DNA of 38,672 bases from an uncultured Bacilli bacterium (GTDB taxonomy: Bacteria > Bacillota_I > Bacilli_A > RF39 > UBA660). The position numbers were made by a program, and so were the translations under genes. Location of the stretch: assembly GCA_947626275.1 (NCBI GenBank), contig CANQRL010000013.1, positions 1 to 38,672 on the forward strand. The letters run 5' to 3'. Shown piece after piece: positions 35,101 through 38,672 of this stretch. The notes under the pieces are model-generated. The model searched no databases. It was not told where the DNA came from and saw nothing but the letters and a program-made list of their open reading frames with translations. Every line of letters starts with the position of its first letter. Within the stretch, counting starts at the first letter, position 1.

Positions 35101-35313
35101 ACCCCAATTCCAGATCTCGGTAAAGTTGTAAAAACTTATGACGTACAGGAAACCACAGTTACCGAAAAAGATACTTATAACATTACAAAGTGGACTCTAG
35201 AAAATAGTGATACTGAATACGATTTTGAGAAGAATGTTGCTGAATCGACTAATCCAGCTTGTAATGGAAAAGTGATTACAATTGTTGGACGTGGTACAAA
35301 AGTAACGGAATAA
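29116..35313 (+). CDS. giant N-terminally membrane-anchored InlB-repeat surface protein (2065 aa), paralogue of the preceding gene
   Basis: It has the same plan as its neighbour: a lysine-rich start, a membrane anchor at about 31-49, then a first InlB B-repeat almost identical in sequence (DYAVTFMVDGKEYRLENV). InlB and MucBP-like modules follow, but without the tandem 144-aa expansion. Two adjacent repeats (about residues 851-1017) each contain a C-x2-C pair (CSDC, CTDC). W-K-V-type modules lie at about 1165-1255, 1304-1400 and 1450-1548. The C-terminal domain (about 1761-2065) shares CNGLACSPRYESIL and NPAC with the paralogue. ATG 29116 was chosen because AGGAG is 9 nt upstream, exactly as in the paralogue; an ATG two codons earlier is too close to it. 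It is probably a surface adhesin; no ligand can be named. Confidence 0.9.
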   Translation: MAQKPKKDTSKSQQDSFSKGQDNKKEKMIKLGVILAFLVVLIILLVTFCHRKDYAVTFMVDGKEYRLENVRNMGEIVKPKEPTKEGYTFTGWYVGDKEFDFETGEITADMQLEAHFAKNTYSITIDDGVNAPTEIEVEHGEKLKEPEVPTKDGYTFLGWYVGKDTFDFSNEITESAQIEARWAEIGNASYTVEHYLMGLDGKYNKPDKTEHKMGRIGSKVTPTTHTYEGFTAPTKETVTVLEDGETTVKYYYKRNKYNLTLKGDNGVESLNGEGSYYYKEKVNVEVTPKEGYAFAYWSNKQVNAAFTYTIYNNITLTATTTPIEYTITYDLHGGMGDNPSTYTVENPIVLKDPTKEGYTFKHWLVNGKEVEDFDGLLGDLKIEAIFEANVNTPYTVEHYYMGTDGNYSNTPSSKEEKTGTTDTSILKEADRKVPEVGYEFDKEESTSSVIKGSGDSVVRYYYKRKKHTLTITGGKGVETPQSPSKESYLYGEAITLDSKNTTFEEGYEFSHWLLDGETKEDDTLTFEMKDADMTVEVGAKLTTYTLTYISKTNKEETLTDTFKMGDTLTAKEPTAWVGHHFDGWYSTPDFKEGTKYDFTKPMSAGNLTLYAKWIINHNTFTFESLNPNIPVEIEDIVQDFGTDIVKPQDPTYPGYTFDGWYDQTGTTKLEIPTTMPQEGMTFYAKWHANTYTVTFDSNGGEGDMKPQGFTYDEASRSLTRNSFTKPGYHFVGWSTTSDNQKKAYDDEDSVQNIAGKEKDKDSITLYAMWEANTYKVKYHGNTSTEGTDFEEEFTYDVEKELNKNESHFTKRGYHFLGWTSDTTTNTLITEKKNYTTGDVIDVYAVWEANTYTVTYDSNKGTGSSEPEGEVEKTTHTYDNTTDLSKSPYTREGYTFLGWSLTKQETSVDTCSDCLTEANNLTSDNDGNVTVYAVWKANTYTVTYDANDGTGKVEPTSHRYDTVSPLSSSRYERKGYTFLGWSQTKQEGSKDSCTDCIETANNLTASENGSVTVYAVWKMDTYTITYEDSKNGTLETENRNSYTVEDDTFTLNEPTKEGYTFKGWYKKGKQDKVESVVKGSTGNLELEARWETVSYNVTCVDKLSGTNTKQDYTVESGVTLLDPASKEGYTFEGWYENENFDGNKVSSYEVGTTGNKTVYAKWREHTYKVKYADKSGEETHKYTDQFTLKGESEYTKEWTVTYNYNDNNVTTSTEEKRSLSYKKWKVQGTDKSYDVNAKVSGLTSSDNETIILEPDWENPTISDSELKTPTRTGYTFVEWQLDGHGVTKNSVVDKNIELIAKWKANTYTAQFKYNNGTDASTSVTFTYGSKNKTLGADGISYTHMVTWTNEGSEVKQDILSATLTGWKLETEEDGTCYQPDTVIDAELATEQDATIIFVACWEEPTLTLPTEEVAKTGYKLDGWYNDNTKVNTGDKVTSNLNIATKWKPIQYKVKFVDGNGNTSSYIRTREYDKTERAIEAKQVGLSRIYTLTLNPDNSEEKVEEQYEAKFSKWKVLNGPEQGKVYTPSQYSKANLSTTDGEEITIEAQWEATEVNLDGKTKPSKEGYTFQGWLQDQSTVGNIISLTSDLELTASWKAITYTARYLNNQGETKNVKCTFDKDCSLPNADFNSNKSYTITFHLGDGSTQQITTSTSSGDVICRTTVGNACRKGSVINAEETGNTIVKNLTAKQSEIVIVSRGAEAQFPKVQDSKEDYVFGGWSTKENTENPEDILGYNPLGDQETFTGEYSYESKSWNFVQDTDLYEKWWDVPYIESVGFELNSMTTEEKLDSEVRTGRKTGEKKTALYVKIPETTAYYVNVFTLAVETTHPVKLNYHTIAANGDIYARDASGSKLPQYKSGISFGKVESVLGILPFITSNGGTRWRIPYDELSVLLGDDMQTFTGILMAMFTGQKFAQSLKGGFFLDGNNLGVAANFGCNGLACSPRYESILVEHLNGASYYFFGTEEALNEKYTIQYKVKEGEEETLLYSFEVPAGTPIPDLGKVVKTYDVQETTVTEKDTYNITKWTLENSDTEYDFEKNVAESTNPACNGKVITIVGRGTKVTE

Positions 35314-35337
35314 AGGTAAGATAATTCTTGCCTTTTT
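35312..35337 (+). terminator. intrinsic terminator after the second membrane-anchored giant
   Basis: A 10-bp stem AAAGGTAAGA/TCTTGCCTTT (one G-T wobble) with a 4-nt loop and a short T run. It begins in the stop codon. Confidence 0.85.
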
Positions 35338-35357
35338 CTTTTTGTGAATAAAAATAC

Positions 35358-35385
35358 TTGAAAAAGGGAAAGAATATGATATAAT
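35358..35385 (+). promoter_or_regulatory. sigma-A-like promoter of rpsB-tsf
   Basis: TTGAAA (35358-35363) and TATAAT (35380-35385) are spaced 16 nt apart. The leader to the rpsB start is about 100 nt. Confidence 0.8.
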
Positions 35386-35391
35386 AATAAT

Positions 35392-35492
35392 GGCTTTTTT
35401 AAAGAAAACACATTTATGGATTGTATTGCCTAGTGCCATTTGGTGGTGATACGTAGAAGTAAATGGAAGATTAACGAAAGGATGTGTAATAT
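35392..35492 (+). promoter_or_regulatory. rpsB 5' leader, possible ribosomal-protein autoregulatory RNA
   Basis: The leader is about 100 nt and contains a G/C-richer patch (about 35428-35455: TTGCCTAGTGCCA then TTGGTGGTGATACG) that stands out from the AT-rich surroundings and could fold. Long rpsB leaders bound by S2 are known in other bacteria. No covariance data are available, so this is only a candidate. Confidence 0.3.
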
Positions 35493-36527
35493 ATGGCAGT
35501 AGTATCAATGAACTTATTGCTAGAAGCAGGCGTTCATTTTGGACATCAAACAAAAAGATGGAATCCAAAGATGAAGGAGTATATTTTTACTTCCAGAGAT
35601 GATATTTATATTATTGATTTACAAAAGACAGCAAAGATGATTGAAGAGGCTTATGCCGCTTTATATGAAATTGCTAAAAATGGTGGAAAGGTTATTTTCG
35701 TAGGAACGAGAAAACAAGCACAAGAAGCTACGAAAGAAGAAGCTACTAAGAGTGATTCTTACTATGTAACAGAAAGATGGTTAGGTGGAACTCTTACTAA
35801 TTTCAAGACGATTAGAAAAAGAATTAAGAGATTAGAAGATATCGAAAAGATGGAAGCAGACGGAACTTTTGATGTATTACCTAAGAAAGAGGTAGTAGGT
35901 CTAAAGAAAGAGTATGCGAAGTTAGATAAATTATTATGTGGTATCCGTGCGATGGATAAGTTACCACAAGCTATGTTTATCGTAGACCCATCTAAAGAAG
36001 AAATTGCTATTCGTGAAGCTAGAAAGTTAAATATTCCTGTATTTGGTATTGTCGATACAAACTGTGATCCAGATATGGTTGATTATGTTATTCCAGCAAA
36101 CGATGATGCCATTCGGGCTGTTAAATTAATTATTGGTGTTATGAATAACGCTATTTTAGAGGCTAATGGTGGTCATATTACGGATTATGTTAGTGGTAAG
36201 ACAGAAGAAAATGGTAGCGATATCATGAAACGTGCGGTAGAATCTGTTAAGAGAAAAGAAGAAAAGAAACCATTTGAAAAGAAACCTTTTGATCGTAATA
36301 ATAAAAAATCATTTAATAAAGTAGAAAAAGAAGCAAAAGAAGAGCCAAAAGAAGAAAGTCACGAGAAAAAAGAAGAGACTGTTGAAATGAAAAAAGCCGA
36401 AGTTAAAGAAGAAAAAGAAGATTTAACGGAAAAGACAGTTGCTGAACTTCGTGAAATGGCAAAAGCAAAAGAAGTTAAAGGTTATTCTACAATGAAAAAA
36501 GCCGAATTGTTAGAAGCTTTGAAATAA
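35493..36527 (+). CDS. rpsB: 30S ribosomal protein S2 with a C-terminal extension
   Basis: Structural protein of the small subunit, needed to recruit S1/mRNA in many bacteria. The S2 core is complete (about 1-240: [53 protein letters not shown]). The protein is 344 aa, about 100 longer than a typical S2. The added part is a K/E-rich linker (about 246-310) and a final 34-residue unit (311-344, [20 protein letters not shown] and KAELLEAL) resembling a Rho_N/SAP-type helix-extended loop, which binds nucleic acid in other proteins. It heads the rpsB-tsf pair. AAAGGATG precedes the ATG. Confidence 0.97.
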   Translation: MAVVSMNLLLEAGVHFGHQTKRWNPKMKEYIFTSRDDIYIIDLQKTAKMIEEAYAALYEIAKNGGKVIFVGTRKQAQEATKEEATKSDSYYVTERWLGGTLTNFKTIRKRIKRLEDIEKMEADGTFDVLPKKEVVGLKKEYAKLDKLLCGIRAMDKLPQAMFIVDPSKEEIAIREARKLNIPVFGIVDTNCDPDMVDYVIPANDDAIRAVKLIIGVMNNAILEANGGHITDYVSGKTEENGSDIMKRAVESVKRKEEKKPFEKKPFDRNNKKSFNKVEKEAKEEPKEESHEKKEETVEMKKAEVKEEKEDLTEKTVAELREMAKAKEVKGYSTMKKAELLEALK

Positions 36528-36532
36528 ATTAT

Positions 36533-36562
36533 TAAAGATGATTTTTTAATCATCTTTATTTT
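36533..36562 (+). terminator. attenuator or partial terminator between rpsB and tsf
   Basis: A perfect 11-bp stem TAAAGATGATT/AATCATCTTTA with a 4-nt loop is followed by an imperfect T tract (TTTTGGG). It probably tunes readthrough from rpsB into tsf, since no separate tsf promoter is visible. Confidence 0.65.
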
Positions 36563-36580
36563 GGGTAAAAGGAGGATATT

Positions 36581-37459
36581 ATGATAAGTGCAAGTTTAGT
36601 AAAGGAACTAAGAGAAAAAACAGGAGCAGGAATGCTTGATTGTAAGAAAGCATTAGAGGCGACGAATGGAGATATCGATGCTGCTTCTGATTGGTTAAGA
36701 GAAAAGGGTATTTCTAAGGCTGCTAAGAAAGCTGATCGTATTGCAGCAGAAGGAATTGCTGCTATTAAGATTAGTGGCAATACAGCAGCGATTGTAGAGG
36801 TAAATTCTGAGACAGATTTCGTTGCGAAAAACGAAGAGTTTACTTCTATGGTAGATAGTATTTTGGATACCATTTTGGAGCACAACGTAAACACGGTAGA
36901 AGAGGCTTTAGAACTCCCTACTAGTGAGGGTAGTGTTTCTGAGTTAATCGTTGCGAAAACTGCTAAAATTGGTGAAAAACTAAGCTTTAGAAGATTTGCA
37001 AGAGTAGAAAAGAGCGATTCTGAAGTATTTGGTGACTACATCCACATGGGTGGTAAAATCGCTGTTCTTACGGTTTTAGAGGGTACTTCTGAGGCAGTTG
37101 CTAAAGATGTTTCTATGCATGCAGCAGCTATGAGACCTATGTATGTAAGATCAACTGATGTTCCAACAGAAGTATTAGAAAAAGAGAAGAACATCATGAG
37201 AGAACAATTACTTAATGAAGGAAAACCAGAAGAGAAAATTGAACAAATCTTAGTCGGAAAAGTAAAGAAGTATTATGAAGAGGTTTGTTTAGAAGATCAA
37301 ATCTTTGTAAAATCTGAAAACAAAGAAACCGTTTCTAAGTATGTTGCTGCTAATGGCGGAAAAATTGTTGATATGATTCGTTACGAAGTAGGCGAAGGAA
37401 TGGAAAAAAGAGAAGAAAACTTCGCAGAAGAAGTTGCAAAACAAATGGAAGGAAAATAA
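36581..37459 (+). CDS. tsf: elongation factor Ts
   Basis: Nucleotide exchange factor for EF-Tu. The UBA-like N-terminus (LVKELREKTGAGMLDCKKAL) and the TDFVAKNEEF signature (78-87) are followed by the core domains, with the HMGGKIAVL stretch in the middle. At 292 aa the length is normal. AAAGGAGG lies 7 nt before the ATG. It follows rpsB by 53 nt in the standard order. Confidence 0.98.
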   Translation: MISASLVKELREKTGAGMLDCKKALEATNGDIDAASDWLREKGISKAAKKADRIAAEGIAAIKISGNTAAIVEVNSETDFVAKNEEFTSMVDSILDTILEHNVNTVEEALELPTSEGSVSELIVAKTAKIGEKLSFRRFARVEKSDSEVFGDYIHMGGKIAVLTVLEGTSEAVAKDVSMHAAAMRPMYVRSTDVPTEVLEKEKNIMREQLLNEGKPEEKIEQILVGKVKKYYEEVCLEDQIFVKSENKETVSKYVAANGGKIVDMIRYEVGEGMEKREENFAEEVAKQMEGK

Positions 37460-37503
37460 GAAGAACTTATTTTTCTAACGACAAAAGTTAAAAAAGAAAA
37501 AGA

Positions 37504-37560
37504 AAAAAAGAACCAAAAATTAAAGGAAGAAAACGAATTCTTTCAAAATGGTTCTTTTTT
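37504..37560 (+). terminator. nested hairpin terminator before the second rpn gene
   Basis: An outer 11-bp stem, AAAAAAGAACC (37504-37514) and GGTTCTTTTTT (37550-37560), encloses a 35-nt interior that can form a smaller GAAGAA/TTCTT hairpin. It serves as terminator for tsf. Stem length, interior length and the 75-nt distance to the rpn start equal those of the hairpin at 14222-14279. Confidence 0.7.
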
Positions 37561-37634
37561 TATATCTAAAAGGAAGAAATGGATATTTCCTCTTTTTTCT
37601 CCTTCTTAGTAGAATGGATGAAAAGGAGGAGTTT

Positions 37635-38582
37635 ATGAATGATATTATTCGATTAAAAGATAGTATGTTAGATCTTACAAAAACAAGAAAAATATCCTAT
37701 GAAAAGGGAAGTAGAATAGAAAAATTTAAAGGTGGCTCTATTATTCCCATTGTTAATGATGAAATGTTTAAGACTTTATTTTCAAGAGAAGAAAATATTA
37801 AGTTTCCCTGTAAGCTTCTTTCCTATATACTCGATATTTCCTATGAAGAGCTGCTTGAGCATCTTCATTTTACGAAAAATGAAACGGGAAAAGAGAAAAA
37901 AGAGGAGACTTCTTATCGGCAAGATCTTGTAGTAGAGATAAATGGTGTAGTCATCAATATCGAGATGAATAATAATCCAAGTGAAACGGTTCGAGAGAGA
38001 AACTTATCCTATTTATTTCGTTTAAGGGAAGATAGAAAAAATAAAGAAGAATATCAACCCGTGATACAAGTAAATTTGAATAACTTTTGTTATCAAGGAG
38101 AGACGAGTACAAGAGAAGATTTTTGTCTTTCAAATGGGAAAGGACTTATCTATACAGAAAAAATGATTATTGTCGATATCTATCTACCGAATATTCGGAA
38201 AAAATGTTATAATGAAAAAGAAGAATTAACGGAAATGGAAAGATTCTTGTTAATAGGAATAGAAGAGAATCGAAAGAAAGCACTGGAGTATGTAGGAGGA
38301 GATGTCGTCATGAAAGAATTTAGTGAGAACATCAAAAGAAGTAGTGAAGAATGGAAGTTAATAGAAGCTTATGATAAAGAATGGGCAATGAAGGATTGGG
38401 GTAGACAAGAAGGTATTAGAGAGGGAATTAAAGAAGGCATCAAAGAAGGCATGGAGAAAGGTAGACATAAGGAAAAAGTGAGTATTGCCAAAGGACTTTT
38501 AAAAGATCATATTGCTTTAGATAAGATTATAAAATATACAGGTTTAACCGAAGAAGAAATTTTAAATCTAAAGGAAGAATAG
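37635..38582 (+). CDS. Rpn/PD-(D/E)XK nuclease family protein, copy 2 (315 aa)
   Basis: Paralogue of the gene at 14353, with clear similarity along the whole length. D-x-x-F-K-x-L-F is at 42-49 (NDEMFKTLF), and the nuclease core shows D97 and E110-M-N112, again with Asn at the lysine position. The G/E tetrapeptide zone is longer than in copy 1: after GRQEG it reads IREG, IKEG, IKEG, MEKG before RHKEK, against RREG, INEG in copy 1. The ATG at 37635 was chosen for AGGAGGAG 4 nt upstream and for agreement with copy 1; the frame stays open further upstream through the terminator but has no start signal there. A toxic nuclease or phage-defence role is inferred from E. coli relatives. Confidence 0.88.
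   Translation: MNDIIRLKDSMLDLTKTRKISYEKGSRIEKFKGGSIIPIVNDEMFKTLFSREENIKFPCKLLSYILDISYEELLEHLHFTKNETGKEKKEETSYRQDLVVEINGVVINIEMNNNPSETVRERNLSYLFRLREDRKNKEEYQPVIQVNLNNFCYQGETSTREDFCLSNGKGLIYTEKMIIVDIYLPNIRKKCYNEKEELTEMERFLLIGIEENRKKALEYVGGDVVMKEFSENIKRSSEEWKLIEAYDKEWAMKDWGRQEGIREGIKEGIKEGMEKGRHKEKVSIAKGLLKDHIALDKIIKYTGLTEEEILNLKEE
38310..38582 (+). CDS. predicted gene within a gene: C-terminal Rpn short form (90 aa), putative antitoxin
   Basis: The in-frame ATG at codon 226 has AGGAGGAG at 38294-38301, 8 nt upstream, as in copy 1. The product would hold the C-terminal helices and four tetrapeptide repeats. In E. coli the repeat number in this part varies between strains and sits in the dimer interface of the short form. 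Production and antitoxin activity are inferred. Confidence 0.6.
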   Translation: MKEFSENIKRSSEEWKLIEAYDKEWAMKDWGRQEGIREGIKEGIKEGMEKGRHKEKVSIAKGLLKDHIALDKIIKYTGLTEEEILNLKEE

Positions 38583-38583
38583 T

Positions 38584-38672
38584 TTCCTAATCGGGATAGA
38601 AGAGAATCGAAAGAAAGCACTGGAGTATGTAGGAGGAGATGTCGTCATGAAAGAATTTAGTGAGAACATCAA
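38584..38672 (+). pseudogene. third rpn C-terminal fragment, running off the window; possible orphan short form
   Basis: Starting 1-2 nt after the stop of copy 2, the sequence again encodes F-L-I-G-I-E-E-N-R-K-K-A-L-E-Y-V-G-G-D-V-V-M-K-E-F. The last 77 nt (38596-38672) are identical to 38259-38335. The first few codons differ by synonymous changes and one lost codon, so this is a diverged copy, not a simple echo. It includes AGGAGGAG (38631-38638) and an ATG at 38647, enough to start a free-standing short Rpn form. It may be a remnant of a third rpn gene, an orphan antitoxin, or an assembly artefact at a contig end. Confidence 0.65.

Noticed and set aside
37548..37634. Longer start of rpn copy 2 inside the terminator
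   Set aside because: It begins in the T-run of the hairpin without a ribosome binding site; AGGAGGAG and paralogue alignment support 37635.

Overview
The window is AT-rich bacterial DNA and every gene called lies on the + strand. Strong Shine-Dalgarno sequences (AGGAGG type), sigma-A-like promoters and U-tract terminators point to a low-GC Firmicute. TGA works as a stop codon (ends of the symporter, pilin, rimM and trmD genes), so this is genetic code 11 and not the Mycoplasma code. Sortase B, an NPxTx-type sorting signal, giant InlB-repeat proteins and Rpn-type PD-(D/E)XK proteins fit an uncultured, host-associated (gut) member of the Bacilli, such as RF39 or Erysipelotrichales relatives. 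That placement is inference, not proof.

Layout. (1) 1-10.8 kb: two tandem paralogous secreted giants (1662 and 1800 aa), each with its own promoter and terminator, sharing a nearly identical N-terminal domain. (2) 10.9-14.2 kb: a 512-aa sortase-type surface protein, a class B sortase directly after it, and a single-pass membrane protein of unknown role. (3) 14.2-15.3 kb: a first Rpn cassette. (4) 15.3-16.5 kb: a dicarboxylate/amino-acid:cation symporter. (5) 16.6-22.3 kb: housekeeping block, with a WG-repeat-like membrane protein plus obg, then a pilin-like gene, a SpoU methyltransferase, rimM, trmD and a small unknown gene. (6) 22.4-35.3 kb: a second tandem pair of giants (2174 and 2065 aa), anchored by an N-terminal membrane segment and built of InlB/MucBP-like repeats with a shared cysteine-containing C-terminal domain. 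(7) 35.4-37.5 kb: rpsB and tsf. (8) 37.5-38.67 kb: a second Rpn cassette and the start of a third, truncated copy at the window edge.

Two themes stand out. The first is surface display: four giant repeat proteins in two tandem pairs, plus a sortase with its probable substrate, interleaved with core translation genes. The second, and the best candidate for an unusual system, is the Rpn pair. In both genes a perfect AGGAGGAG site lies 8 nt before an in-frame internal ATG, inside a 66-nt block that is identical between the copies. This predicts separately translated C-terminal proteins of 82 and 90 aa, matching the gene-within-gene toxin/antitoxin arrangement described for E. coli Rpn proteins. 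The copies differ in their number of Gly/Glu-rich tetrapeptide repeats. Both sit behind nested hairpins of identical geometry. A third copy of the internal start block follows the second gene and may begin an orphan antitoxin. No tRNA, rRNA, CRISPR array or insertion sequence was seen, and no gap between genes exceeds about 210 nt.
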